64,000 bases of DNA from Candidatus Symbiopectobacterium sp. NZEC151 (GCF_025962655.1 NZ_JAGFPE010000003.1:1-64000), one strand, 5' to 3'. Shown: positions 38,942 to 47,971, counted from the first letter of the stretch. Numbers and translations are program-made. The notes: generated by a model not told the origin, from the sequence alone.

Positions 38942-40918
38942 TCAGAACTTGTAGGCAATTCCCGCCCAGAAATTGCGCCCTTGCTCAATGAACCCGTCGT
39001 TATAGGCATACTCGGTATCGAACAGGTTATTGACCGAAGCATTGACGCTAACGCCACGGCCGACATCGTAATCCGCACGCAAATTGGTCACGGTGAAGCC
39101 AGCAGCGCGCTGTTTCGCGTCACTGCTGTTGTAAGCCGAGGAGCGCGCCTCCTGCGACAGGGTGAAGCTTAAGGGTTCCCAAGGCTTGAAGGTCATCCAT
39201 GCCACCAGCGTGTGCGTCGGCAAATCAGTCACTTTACCGACTTCATCCTGTTTCACATCAGCATGAATCAGGCCGTAGCTCAGGCCAAGATCCAACATCT
39301 CGGTCACTTGTCCTTTTACACCGAGATCCAGACCGGTGTAGTCCACACGCCCGCTGTTACGGTTTTGCAGGGTATTGGCATCAATGGTATGCCCCAGAAT
39401 CGCATCATTGACGCGGTTATAATAGACGCTGACATCATAGCCCCAGTCGCGGGTAAAGGTGCCGTTCCAGGTCACATCAACCGTTTGCGCCCGTTCTGGA
39501 TTCAAGTGCGGATTGACCAGCACCGTCTGGCCGTTATAGGCGGGTTTCGAGGTGGTGTAACGCTCTTTGAGCGTAGGGAAACGTGTGCGATCCGAGAAAG
39601 AGAGCGACAGCGTATCTTCATTGGCGAAGTGATATTTGGTCATCAACTGCCAGTTAAAGGCATTCTGGCTATTGTTGGCGTAATGGGTAATATCGCCGTT
39701 TTTCTCGTGTTTCATACCCTGACGGCTGTCGCGCCAGTCATAGCTGATACCGGCGACTACGTCGAGGTTATCGGCCGCAGCCCATTGGTATTCACTCGCC
39801 AAAGACCAGGTGCGATCTTTGTAGCGGTCAAACGGCGCATCGACAGCGCCCCGTTCCCGGTGCACATCATCCTTCCAGTTCACGGCAAACGAGAGCAAAT
39901 CACGGGTGCGGATATCGGCGGCAAGTTGCAGCCCGGCTCCGTTAGTAAAATCGGAGTAATGGCTGTAGTTCCCTTTACGGTTCTTCAGATCGGCCAGTGA
40001 TTGATACATCAACAGCGTATTTTCGAAGGTATCGCGATAGAGACGGCTCTTCAGGGTGTAGCGATCGCCAAGCTGCGTAGTGCCCTGATAGTAATAGCTC
40101 TCTTTGTCATACTGCGGCCAGTGCCAGTAACGAGATTTCTGGTCAGGATTTGTACCCGTGTAGGGCGGGTTCTCTTTGCTACCGTCCTGATTGATATAGG
40201 TAAACACGTATTCGTCGTTTTCGCGCGGGGTAAAGCCCACTTTGACGATCCCACGTTTATCATCCGCTGCGGAGTTAATCATCTTGCCATTCTGACCGGC
40301 AACCGGATTGTCTACGCTGCGCGGCAGACCAAGGAAATCCTGTTTTACCCGACTACCGCTGAGCTGAATATAGCCCGTGTCATTACTGGCGCCCAGGGAT
40401 GCCTGGGTGTCGAAGGCGTTAGTTTTGCTGCGGCTCCAGCCCTGACGATATCCCACGCTGGCTTCCAGCGGTTTGGTCGGTTTTTTGCTGGTAATATTGA
40501 TGGCACCGCCCATCTGGTTCGGGCCTTGCAGCAACGACGAATAGCCTTTGGACACTTCCAGCGACGCCAGATCGGAGGTGAGGAAACGCCCTAAATCCAG
40601 ATTGCCGTCATAAGGAACATAGACCGGTACGCCGTCAAAATAGACCGGCACCTGGCGGCTATCAAAGCCGCGTACCTTGACCTGTTGCTCATTACGTCCG
40701 CCGGATTTTTGCAACACCACGCCGGGCACCACGCTCAGCGCCTGCGCCACATTACGTTTATCCAGCTTTTGTATGGTTTCCTGATTAAGCACCGTGGTGG
40801 TAGCCGCAGGCACCGGGCTCGACCACACGGTCATGGTATCGCTTTCCAGCCCAGCAACAGCGTTATGCGCGAAAGCAAGCGACAGCGCGGTGTAAAGATA
40901 ATTTCTCTTAAATCTCAT
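38942..40918 (-). CDS. TonB-dependent outer membrane receptor of the ModE operon
   Basis: A 658-residue receptor: signal peptide (ending NAVA), TonB box-like DTMTVW, plug domain (LNQETIQKLDKRNVAQALSVVPGVVLQKSGGRNEQQ to GAINITSKKP) and a barrel ending FWAGIAYKF. It has no N-terminal signalling domain. The open frame extends 58 codons upstream into modD; AAAAGGAC and a proper signal peptide support the ATG used. Unlike the iron receptor at 26350-28791, it sits in an operon headed by a ModE box and containing modD, so its ligand is inferred to be molybdate, tungstate or a metallophore complex of them. Confidence 0.88.
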   Translation of the reverse strand: MRFKRNYLYTALSLAFAHNAVAGLESDTMTVWSSPVPAATTTVLNQETIQKLDKRNVAQALSVVPGVVLQKSGGRNEQQVKVRGFDSRQVPVYFDGVPVYVPYDGNLDLGRFLTSDLASLEVSKGYSSLLQGPNQMGGAINITSKKPTKPLEASVGYRQGWSRSKTNAFDTQASLGASNDTGYIQLSGSRVKQDFLGLPRSVDNPVAGQNGKMINSAADDKRGIVKVGFTPRENDEYVFTYINQDGSKENPPYTGTNPDQKSRYWHWPQYDKESYYYQGTTQLGDRYTLKSRLYRDTFENTLLMYQSLADLKNRKGNYSHYSDFTNGAGLQLAADIRTRDLLSFAVNWKDDVHRERGAVDAPFDRYKDRTWSLASEYQWAAADNLDVVAGISYDWRDSRQGMKHEKNGDITHYANNSQNAFNWQLMTKYHFANEDTLSLSFSDRTRFPTLKERYTTSKPAYNGQTVLVNPHLNPERAQTVDVTWNGTFTRDWGYDVSVYYNRVNDAILGHTIDANTLQNRNSGRVDYTGLDLGVKGQVTEMLDLGLSYGLIHADVKQDEVGKVTDLPTHTLVAWMTFKPWEPLSFTLSQEARSSAYNSSDAKQRAAGFTVTNLRADYDVGRGVSVNASVNNLFDTEYAYNDGFIEQGRNFWAGIAYKF

Positions 40919-40944
40919 TGTTATTATGTCCTTTTCTATTTTCA

Positions 40945-41799
40945 CTAACGCGGCGAGTCTGGCTCCAGACGCACCTTGATATCCGCTGGCGGCGCGTAAT
41001 AGGGCGCCGAGGTCACAAACAGCGTGATGCCACAATCGAGATAATCCGGCAGGGTGGCGAGCGTAATGCCGCCGGTCAGCGCCAGCGTGCAAGCAGGCGC
41101 GAGCGTGGGGGCGAGGCGGGCAATGTTCGCCGCCTGCTCAGGGGTAAATTTGTCGAGCTGTATGCAGTCAGGTGCCGCACGCAGCGCCGCCAGCGCCTCG
41201 TCCGGCGTATCCGCCTCTACCACGATCTTTCTTTCCGGCGCATGGCGGCGCAGTTGGCTCACCATGGCAGGCCAGTCATCGCCGTTTGCAAGAAAGCGGC
41301 GGTGATTGGCAAACAGCAGGATGGTTTCACTGCATCCGGCGCGATGAATCAACCCGCCAGCGGCCTGCACCGCCTGGGTAGCGAGCAGCTTGGTGCCGGG
41401 AATCATTTTGCGCGTACAAGCGATGTGCCCGTCAGGATGGCGCTGGCGCAGCAGGTCCAGCATGCACGCCAGATAGCCAGACACGCCGCAACTCCATTCC
41501 AGTACATTCTGCACCGCCTTCCATCCCTGATGCAGCGCCGCCGCCGAGCCGCTGGCACACAGCAAGGTCTGCCCGGCCACCACGCGTTCGCCGTCATTCA
41601 CCGAGGCGGTCACACTCACCCCAAGTGACGTGAGCATCTGCCGCGCAGCGGCAATCCCGCTGGCACAACCGCCCTGCCGATGAAAAAAGGTGATATGTCC
41701 CGGCTGCCCACCAATACCGAGCGCCTGGGTCGTCAGATCGCCCCCCTGAATATCCTCCAGTAGCCAAGCGTCAGTGAGTGCCTGCGGAAGGAAAATCAT
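40945..41799 (-). CDS. modD: ModD-like protein (quinolinate phosphoribosyltransferase fold)
   Basis: A 284-residue protein of the ModD family, related to NadC. Sequence marks are EDIQGGDLTTQ near the N-terminus, CGVSGYLACML, the phosphoribosyl-site variant CTRKMIPGTKLLATQAVQAAGG (NadC has TRKTxPG), HRAGCSETILLF, VVEADTPDEAL and CIQLDKF. ModD genes recur beside molybdenum transport genes, but their reaction is not established. Its start overlaps the methyltransferase stop (ATGA), so the two are translated together. Confidence 0.85.
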   Translation of the reverse strand: MIFLPQALTDAWLLEDIQGGDLTTQALGIGGQPGHITFFHRQGGCASGIAAARQMLTSLGVSVTASVNDGERVVAGQTLLCASGSAAALHQGWKAVQNVLEWSCGVSGYLACMLDLLRQRHPDGHIACTRKMIPGTKLLATQAVQAAGGLIHRAGCSETILLFANHRRFLANGDDWPAMVSQLRRHAPERKIVVEADTPDEALAALRAAPDCIQLDKFTPEQAANIARLAPTLAPACTLALTGGITLATLPDYLDCGITLFVTSAPYYAPPADIKVRLEPDSPR

Positions 41800-42608
41800 G
41801 ATGTTGCCCCGAGCGGCACGCTGTCCCAATAGATCAACGCCCAGTCACGACTCGGTGGCGAAATCGTGCTGACATTCTGCTGTTGATACCAACGGTAAAG
41901 CCGCTCACGCTCGTCATCGCTGAGTGTGCCGAAGCTCCATTTCACGTTCTCTTCGAAGCGTGCATAAGTACTGTTATCCTGCTGGCAGTTGGGTCCACGG
42001 ATAAAATCGACTTGTGCATAAATCCCCATTTGATACAGCACATTCAGGGCATAGATATAGTTAGGCAGTTCCACCACCTCGCGTCCTAACGCCCGCTGAA
42101 TCACCGGCGACATAAACGAGGTGCTGACCAGATGCGTGGTGTACACGCGCAGCCGTGCCTGCCGGTTCAACTTCTCCATAGCCTGCCGCATATCGGCCAC
42201 CAGCGTCGAACGCGACGCCACCGCGATATCGCACACCGGCAGTGCGTCCCACTCCTCTTCCCAGGCACGGCGCACCCAGGTCACGTTATCCGCACCTTGC
42301 TGTCGCGCGCGGCGCTCTGCCACCTCCAGCATGCCCGTGCTGTAATCCACGCCGTACACCGTCTCCAGGTTATCCGCCAGCGCCAACGCTACGGTGCCCG
42401 GACCGCACCCCATATCAAACAGCGACTGCGCACCGCGCAAGTCAATCTTTGCCACCAGTTGTTGCAGGTAGCTGTCCTGGGGCGAAGCACAATTCTCCGC
42501 CATCTTCTCCGCCCGCTTATCCCAGTGGTCGGGCGTTTTTTCGGTGCGATGGGCCAGCGCCAGTTGCTGGCGGTAAAGACCTGCAAAATCAATGTCATCA
42601 ATCAGCAT
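41796..42608 (-). CDS. class I SAM-dependent methyltransferase
   Basis: A 270-residue methyltransferase with motif I LFDMGCGPGTVALALAD (about 72-88), followed by VYGVDYSTGMLEVAERRARQQGADNVTWV. The N-terminal region (DDIDFAGLYRQQLALAHR) and C-terminal region are not diagnostic. It sits between the ABC transporter and modD genes in an operon with overlapping stops and starts. It might modify a metallophore or a small molecule linked to molybdenum uptake; the substrate is unknown. AAGGGAT precedes the ATG. Confidence 0.85.
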   Translation of the reverse strand: MLIDDIDFAGLYRQQLALAHRTEKTPDHWDKRAEKMAENCASPQDSYLQQLVAKIDLRGAQSLFDMGCGPGTVALALADNLETVYGVDYSTGMLEVAERRARQQGADNVTWVRRAWEEEWDALPVCDIAVASRSTLVADMRQAMEKLNRQARLRVYTTHLVSTSFMSPVIQRALGREVVELPNYIYALNVLYQMGIYAQVDFIRGPNCQQDNSTYARFEENVKWSFGTLSDDERERLYRWYQQQNVSTISPPSRDWALIYWDSVPLGATS

Positions 42609-42620
42609 TGCTATCCCTTA

Positions 42621-43379
42621 TCAATGAGAGCCATACAAATGGCGGTGAATCTGCGCCGGGGTTACCCGGTACAACGCGGCGAGCCTGTCGGTGTGCAATT
42701 GTTCTGCGGGAGCGCCTTGAGTCACCCGGCCATCGGGCTCCACCATCACCACGCTGTCGGCAATTGCGCGTGCATGAAGAGGATGGTGTGTCGCCATCAA
42801 CAACGTCATCCCCTGCTGTTTCAGCGCCACCAGCGTTTCCAACAGATCGATTTGGTGACCAAAATCCAGGCTGGAAGCCGGTTCATCCAGCAGTAACAAG
42901 CGTGGCTTTTGCGCTAACGCTCGGGCAATCAGCACCAGTTGCCGTTCACCGCCGCTCAGCAGGTTCCAACGACGCTCGGCCAGATGGGCGATCCCAAGCG
43001 CAGTGAGCTGCTGCACCGCCGCGTCTCGTTCGCGCTGACCGGGCACGGCAAACGTGCTCATGTGCGGCGTCAACCCCATCATCACCATATCGAGCACGCT
43101 AAACGCGAATGCGCCTTCGTGCGCCTGCGGCACCCAGGCCATCACGCTGGCGCGCTGCGCATCTGAATAGCGGTGCAAAAGGGTATCGGCCAGCACAATC
43201 TCGCCGGAAAGCAGCGGCAACACGCCAAGAATGGCGCGCATTAACGTGGTTTTCCCGCAGCCATTGGCGCCCAGCAAACAGCAGGCACTGCCCGCGGGTA
43301 GGGAAAACGCCACATCGCGCAATACCGTGCGGCGGGCATAACCGACCGTGGCCTGCCGCACCTCGAGCAGCGACATCAT
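42621..43379 (-). CDS. ABC transporter ATP-binding protein (FecE/MolC type)
   Basis: A 252-residue ATPase of the siderophore/B12/MolC class: Walker A GANGCGKTT (about 38-46), Q-loop WVPQAHEG, signature LSGGERQ, Walker B RLLLLDEPAS, and H-loop ATHHPLHA. It pairs with the FecCD-type permease whose gene overlaps it by four bases. It energises uptake across the inner membrane. Confidence 0.94.
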   Translation of the reverse strand: MMSLLEVRQATVGYARRTVLRDVAFSLPAGSACCLLGANGCGKTTLMRAILGVLPLLSGEIVLADTLLHRYSDAQRASVMAWVPQAHEGAFAFSVLDMVMMGLTPHMSTFAVPGQRERDAAVQQLTALGIAHLAERRWNLLSGGERQLVLIARALAQKPRLLLLDEPASSLDFGHQIDLLETLVALKQQGMTLLMATHHPLHARAIADSVVMVEPDGRVTQGAPAEQLHTDRLAALYRVTPAQIHRHLYGSH

Positions 43380-44359
43380 CGGCCCCCTCGTAACAGCAGC
43401 AGCAGGAAGAACGGCGCACCGATAAAGGCGGTTAGAATGCCGAGTGGAATTTCAGTGGCACTCAGGGCGCGCGCCAGCGTATCGGTCAGCAGCAGCAAAA
43501 TGGCACCGATGCTCATGGCAACCGGCAACAAACGCTGATGATTGTTGCCCGTCAGCAAGCGGCCAATATGCGGCACCACCAGCCCGACCCAGCCGATAAC
43601 GCCCGCGACGGCTACCGCGCTGGCCGTCATCAGCGTGGCGCACACAATCAGCCCCATGCGCAAGCGTGTGACATTAATTCCCAGCGCACGAGCTTCATCA
43701 TCTGCCAGCGTCAGCAGGTTCATGCGCCAGCGCAGCAGCAGCAACGGCAGCATGCCCAGCAGGATGATCGGTGCACACAGGTCAAGATCGGCGCGCGTCA
43801 CCGTGGAAAGTCCACCGAGCAGCCAGAAGGTGATGGAGGGCAACTGGGTATAAGGATCGGCGAGGGTTTTGATCAGCGAGATCCCCGCGCCGCACACCGT
43901 TCCCAGCGCAATGCCGACCAGCACTAACGTCAACACCGGATCGTGCCGCGTCACCTGTCGGGTGATCAGCCAAACCCCCGCCACCACCAGCAATCCACCG
44001 GCAAATGCCAGTAACTGGATCAACAGCAGCGGCAAGCCCAGCCAAATCGCAACGCAGGCACCGAGGCCCGCCCCCGCCGCCACGCCGAGAATATCGGGTG
44101 AGACCAGCGGGTTACGAAACATCCCCTGATAGGTAGTACCCGCCCCCGCCAGCGCAGCGCCAATCAGCAACGCCGCGGCGATGCGCGGCAGGCGGATCTG
44201 CCAGAACACGATCTGATCTTGCGGCAAATGTCTGTCAGGGCTGAAAAGCAGTCCGATCACTTGATGAAGGCTTAAGGGATAAGCGCCGGAAAACACCGCC
44301 AGCGCGATGCACAGTAGCGCCAGGGTGCTCAACAGCGTAAACAGGGTTGCCGTTCTCAT
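43376..44359 (-). CDS. FecCD/BtuC-type ABC permease
   Basis: A 327-residue permease with about ten membrane segments. Diagnostic stretches are RLPRIAAALLIGAALAGAGTTYQGMFRNPLVSPDILGVAAGAGLG, GAGISLIKTLADPY, FWLLGGLSTV, and GVIGWVGLVVPHIGRLLTG. This is the large-cavity type II importer family used for ferrisiderophores, haem, cobalamin and, in Haemophilus MolB, molybdate. It overlaps the binding-protein and ATPase genes by ATGA junctions. Confidence 0.95.
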   Translation of the reverse strand: MRTATLFTLLSTLALLCIALAVFSGAYPLSLHQVIGLLFSPDRHLPQDQIVFWQIRLPRIAAALLIGAALAGAGTTYQGMFRNPLVSPDILGVAAGAGLGACVAIWLGLPLLLIQLLAFAGGLLVVAGVWLITRQVTRHDPVLTLVLVGIALGTVCGAGISLIKTLADPYTQLPSITFWLLGGLSTVTRADLDLCAPIILLGMLPLLLLRWRMNLLTLADDEARALGINVTRLRMGLIVCATLMTASAVAVAGVIGWVGLVVPHIGRLLTGNNHQRLLPVAMSIGAILLLLTDTLARALSATEIPLGILTAFIGAPFFLLLLLRGGR

Positions 44360-45381
44360 TGCGCGTTAACGATTCGGTTAAACTGAGCCTCGCTCAGCGG
44401 CGCATGCCAGAACAGCGTGGCAAAACGCATCATGTCAGCCTCAAAGGAACGTGCCACGTCCTTGTCCAGCCAGGCGTGCAAGCGTCGCAAGCCGAGCAGC
44501 CGATTGATGCCCGGCGGCGCATCCAGCCAGCCAAACGGCAAGCCGCTAAGAAACAGGATGCGTTTTTGCGCCACGGCCTTCACCCCCTGCCATACCGGAT
44601 CGTGAGTCAGCGTGTGCAAGGTCGCTGCCTCCTGCACCAAAATTATGTCTGGCTGCCAGGCCAACAGGTTTTCCAGCGACACCTGCGCCAATCCCTGACG
44701 TCCCGGCAGTTGCGCGACATTTCTCAACCCCAGCAGTTCGGCCGCTTCCGTGTGCAAGGAGCCGGCCAGCCCGGTTTCCAACCCGCTGGCACCGCGCGCC
44801 GCGTAAAAGCGCACGTTAGCGGCATCCGAGTGGGCGAAGGACTGCGCCTCCTCAATAAACTGACGTGCCAGTTCCGCCTGCGGTTCGGTGCGAAACGCTA
44901 CGCCAAACGCGTTCCCGATCGCCTGTAACTGCTGCGGCGTGCGTGCCAGCGTGCCATTGATCAGTAACCACGGGGTTTGCGTTTGGCTGCTGATGCGTTG
45001 CGCTTGTGAAGTCCAGGTTTCATCCGCATTGCCACAGTCAACAATCAGGTCAGGTTTCAACGCGAGCAGTTTCTCCAGCGACAGCGTGGTCGCACGCCCC
45101 GCCAGACGGCCCAACTTGGGTAAACGGGTAATCGCTTCCGGCAGCAGATCGTTGCCCGTTTGAGAGAAATCGAAGGACGAGAAACCCAGCAATTTTTCCG
45201 GTGCCGCCGCCATCAGCAACAAATCGGCAGGTGCGCCCGCGCTGATCACACGCTGAATATGTTGCGGTGCGGGTAAGCTTCCCACCGTAAACGTCAGGGC
45301 CTCGGCGGAAAAGGCGGGCCATCCCCGCAGTAACCCTGCGGCAGCCACCGCCTGAAGCAGGCGTCGTCGTGTCACTGGCAT
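44356..45381 (-). CDS. periplasmic binding protein of the ModE-controlled importer
   Basis: A 341-residue cluster A-III solute-binding protein of the FecB/BtuF/MolA type. The N-terminus MPVTRRRLLQAVAAAGLL looks like a twin-arginine signal, with cleavage near AFSA. The two lobes show IQRVISAGAPADLLLMAAAPEKLLG, LGRLAGRATTLSLEKLLALKPDLIVDCG, and LENLLAWQPDIILVQE, joined by a long helix. The frame extends seven codons to a TTG, but AGGATG precedes the ATG used. It is the first gene after the ModE operator, so molybdate, tungstate or a chelate is the likely ligand. Confidence 0.88.
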   Translation of the reverse strand: MPVTRRRLLQAVAAAGLLRGWPAFSAEALTFTVGSLPAPQHIQRVISAGAPADLLLMAAAPEKLLGFSSFDFSQTGNDLLPEAITRLPKLGRLAGRATTLSLEKLLALKPDLIVDCGNADETWTSQAQRISSQTQTPWLLINGTLARTPQQLQAIGNAFGVAFRTEPQAELARQFIEEAQSFAHSDAANVRFYAARGASGLETGLAGSLHTEAAELLGLRNVAQLPGRQGLAQVSLENLLAWQPDIILVQEAATLHTLTHDPVWQGVKAVAQKRILFLSGLPFGWLDAPPGINRLLGLRRLHAWLDKDVARSFEADMMRFATLFWHAPLSEAQFNRIVNAQ

Positions 45382-45403
45382 AACATCATCCTGAATACGC
45401 AAT

Positions 45404-45454
45404 ATTTCGTTATATATTTACACACATAACGAAATGTTCGTTGCTCAATGTCAA
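45404..45454 (-). promoter_or_regulatory. ModE operator and promoter of the importer operon
   Basis: Perfect 10-bp arms ATTTCGTTAT (45404-45413) and ATAACGAAAT (45426-45435) are separated by 12 bases. The core, CGTTATAT-N8-ACATAACG (45408-45431), has the layout and nearly the sequence of the E. coli modA operator. A consensus -35 (TTGACA on the minus strand, 45449-45454) stands so that the -10 region falls inside the box, which is a repressor arrangement. Confidence 0.85.
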
Positions 45455-45590
45455 CATTTGCTAACTCAGGTAATCATTCACTGCGTAACTTTTCAGATTG
45501 CGCCGACGCTCAAATACGAGAAATAGCACTACACTCGAGGGGCCGTACTTAAGCTAATATCTTGGAAAATAAATATAAAAGAGGGTAGTT

Positions 45591-46310
45591 ATGGCATGTT
45601 ATCAATGGCGTACACGCGCCGTAATGGCGACACTGATTGCGGTATCCGTCAGTGCCTGTGTACCAATGCAGCGCCAACGCGCCGCCTACACAGATCTTTG
45701 CCAGAGTGAGTACCCTTTCAAGGTGCCGGGCCCGCAGGGGGAAACCACCCTGACACTCGAAACTTATCTCTACGATCATGCGATTTCCTATGCTCCTTCC
45801 CGCTATACGCAAGCGTTGTTCTCCATTCCTTACGTGAATGGACCGGAAGCCAAACCGGAGTTTTATGTTCAACTGATCGCCTATAACAAAAACCGCCAGC
45901 GCCCTTCTCGCCCCGGTAAAAAAGGTGAACCTGCCATCCCGGTGCTCTACGACAGCCGACAGGCTTATGTCACGCTGGAAGATGGCACTCGGGTGAATGC
46001 GCGGCCAGAGTTGTTTCTCGGTATGCTCACCTACGATTTCCCGATTCCCGATATGAAATACGCGCGCCAATCCCCTTACGATATCAACAGTGATGAAGTG
46101 CACCGCCGTATCCCGAAACTCACTAACAACGATGATTACGGTTCGGTCTATGTGATATTCAAAACGCCACGCTTCACGGAAAACGCCAAGTGGATCATCC
46201 ATTTAGGCGAAATGACGGTGGCAGGACAAAAAGTGGCGATTCCGCCGATGCCTTTGTGTTATCACCCTCAGAAAGAGTGGATAGGCATTGAACCGCTGAT
46301 GCGCCCGTAG
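45591..46310 (+). CDS. predicted lipoprotein of unknown function
   Basis: A 239-residue protein with a signal peptide (TRAVMATLIAVSVSAC) ending in a lipobox, Cys23 being the lipidation site, so it should be membrane-anchored in the periplasm. I do not recognise the family. The mature part is beta-rich in look, with SEYPFKVPGPQGETTLTLETY, PFYVQLIAYNK-like EFYVQLIAYNKNRQRPSR, and two late cysteines far apart (start and PLCYHP). AGAGGG precedes the ATG. It is divergent from the ModE operon with no obvious link. Confidence 0.8.
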   Translation: MACYQWRTRAVMATLIAVSVSACVPMQRQRAAYTDLCQSEYPFKVPGPQGETTLTLETYLYDHAISYAPSRYTQALFSIPYVNGPEAKPEFYVQLIAYNKNRQRPSRPGKKGEPAIPVLYDSRQAYVTLEDGTRVNARPELFLGMLTYDFPIPDMKYARQSPYDINSDEVHRRIPKLTNNDDYGSVYVIFKTPRFTENAKWIIHLGEMTVAGQKVAIPPMPLCYHPQKEWIGIEPLMRP

Positions 46311-46416
46311 ACTTCAGGCGAAACGAGTGAATACCATGCGCGTGGAGAATCCGCTTGAACAGAACAAGAATAAATATTATATACAATAAGTTACTGCAAA
46401 CACCCTAGGCCGGATC

Positions 46417-46950
46417 ATGAAAAAAGAAGAGTATTGTTATCGCATACTGAAAGCGTATTCGCTGATTGTCGATTTTGACGGTGAACCACACCGCATCAAT
46501 GTTCCCAGCCCTATCGACGCTGATGAGACTCTCGCACAATGGCGCTCACGAGTGCTGGGCCCGGACGCCACAAACGTTGTTTTCTACCAACCCACCCAGT
46601 CAGCACCCAATACTCGCATATCCACATTGCAACAGCGCGCCAGTGCAGACCACGTTGAACGGATGTTCAAATCGTTAGCGAAGGCGAAGGATGAGAGAGC
46701 AGAAAAGAAGACGCTTGATAAAGTCGAGAAAGAAGTGACTGAGGTGAAAAAGCAACTCATCACCTTCCCACGCGATACGCTGGAAGATGTGGTGGAAACC
46801 TTTGGTGATCGGCTGGAACCTTCGGTAATCGAGTTTTTCGACCGTTTTCTTGAGGATACAGGAGAACACATCGACACGGAAAGCTTGCTGAAAGAACTTA
46901 TCTCGACTTACAACAGCGCAGCAAAAGCATTCAGAGAAAAGAATCAATAA
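46417..46950 (+). CDS. hypothetical coiled-coil protein
   Basis: A 177-residue cytoplasmic protein that I do not recognise. The N-terminal 60 residues look globular (YRILKAYSLIVDFDGEPHRI). Residues 80-115 are strongly charged and form a probable coiled coil (KAKDERAEKKTLDKVEKEV region), and an acidic helical C-terminus follows. It ends four bases before the convergent regulator gene. Base composition is more AT-rich than its neighbours, which could indicate acquisition. Confidence 0.65.
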   Translation: MKKEEYCYRILKAYSLIVDFDGEPHRINVPSPIDADETLAQWRSRVLGPDATNVVFYQPTQSAPNTRISTLQQRASADHVERMFKSLAKAKDERAEKKTLDKVEKEVTEVKKQLITFPRDTLEDVVETFGDRLEPSVIEFFDRFLEDTGEHIDTESLLKELISTYNSAAKAFREKNQ

Positions 46951-46954
46951 TCCC

Positions 46955-47911
46955 TCAGCGCGTAGGCCCACGAAACGCCCGACGCCATTCGCTCGGGCTC
47001 AGGTTAAAACGGGCCTTGAAGCGCTGTCGGAATGAAATCGGCGAAGCAAATCCCGCCATGTGAGCCACCACCTCGACGCTATGATCGCTGCTTTCCAACA
47101 GCATCTGGCTGCGCTGCAAACGCTCTGCGGTCAGCCACTCGCCCACCGTCATGCCGGTCGCCTTGATAAAGTGGCGGGTAAAGGTGCGGCGACTCATGCT
47201 GACAAAAGCCGCCAGCGCATCCAGAGAGTGCGGCTGGTCGAGATGGCTGCGCAGGTAATCCAACAGCGTATTAATATGCGTGTCACGCGTGGTTTCCGGC
47301 ACCGGGCGTTCAATAAACTGTGCCTGCCCGCCATCCCGATAAGGGGGCACCACCATGCGACGCGCCACGCGATTTGCCAATGCACTGCCACAGTGGCAAC
47401 GGATAATATCCAGACAGCAATCAATCCCTGCGGCCGTCCCAGCCGACGTGATCAGGCGATCGTCACGGGTGTACAGCGCATTGCTGTCCAGTTGCACATC
47501 AGGAAAACGGCGGCTGAAATCGCGCTCAAACTCCCAATGGGTGGCTGCGCGTCGCCCTGCCAATAATCCGGCATAGGCCAGTACGTAAGTACCCAGGCAC
47601 AGCCCCACCACTTCCGCACCGCGCTGCCAGGCGCGAACCAGCGCCGCCAGCAGCTCGGGCGCAGGTTTCTCATCCGGATGATGCCAAAATGGAATGATAA
47701 CAATATCTGCCGTTTCCAACAGAGCCAGACCGTGCTCCACATCAATGGAAATTCCGCTGTCCGACTGCACCCTTCCCGGCGTTAGTGCACAAATCTTCAT
47801 CTCAAACCGGCCCGCCTCTGGCAATGCCTTGCCGAAGACCATGCTGGGCACAGAAAAATGAAATGGGCTGAATCCTTCAGTGGCAACAATGGCAACGCGT
47901 AACGCGGGCAT
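46955..47911 (-). CDS. GlxA-family AraC-type regulator
   Basis: A 318-residue regulator with an N-terminal DJ-1/PfpI-like domain (about 1-185, GFSPFHFSVPSMVFGKALPE and VVGLCLGTYVLAYAGLLAGRRAATHW, the latter holding the nucleophile-elbow Cys) and a C-terminal pair of AraC helix-turn-helix motifs (about 215-310, LDALAAFVSMSRRTFTRHFIKATGMTVGEWL and VEVVAHMAGFASPISFRQRFKARF). It lies 60 bases downstream of an UlaG-like hydrolase gene on the same strand, so it may control that gene. Confidence 0.92.
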   Translation of the reverse strand: MPALRVAIVATEGFSPFHFSVPSMVFGKALPEAGRFEMKICALTPGRVQSDSGISIDVEHGLALLETADIVIIPFWHHPDEKPAPELLAALVRAWQRGAEVVGLCLGTYVLAYAGLLAGRRAATHWEFERDFSRRFPDVQLDSNALYTRDDRLITSAGTAAGIDCCLDIIRCHCGSALANRVARRMVVPPYRDGGQAQFIERPVPETTRDTHINTLLDYLRSHLDQPHSLDALAAFVSMSRRTFTRHFIKATGMTVGEWLTAERLQRSQMLLESSDHSVEVVAHMAGFASPISFRQRFKARFNLSPSEWRRAFRGPTR

Positions 47912-47971
47912 AGGCGATTTCCTGTGACATATCGGTTTACTGACAGTGGGCCTTTGCCGTCACCCACGCAT

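Noticed and set aside
39212-40594. Two long plus-strand open frames opposite the TonB receptor of the ModE operon
   Set aside because: Composition and position are those of antisense frames in a GC-rich barrel gene.
42132-43006. Overlapping plus-strand frames of about 250 codons opposite the methyltransferase and ATPase genes
   Set aside because: Both run over conserved enzymes on the other strand and look like translated antisense.
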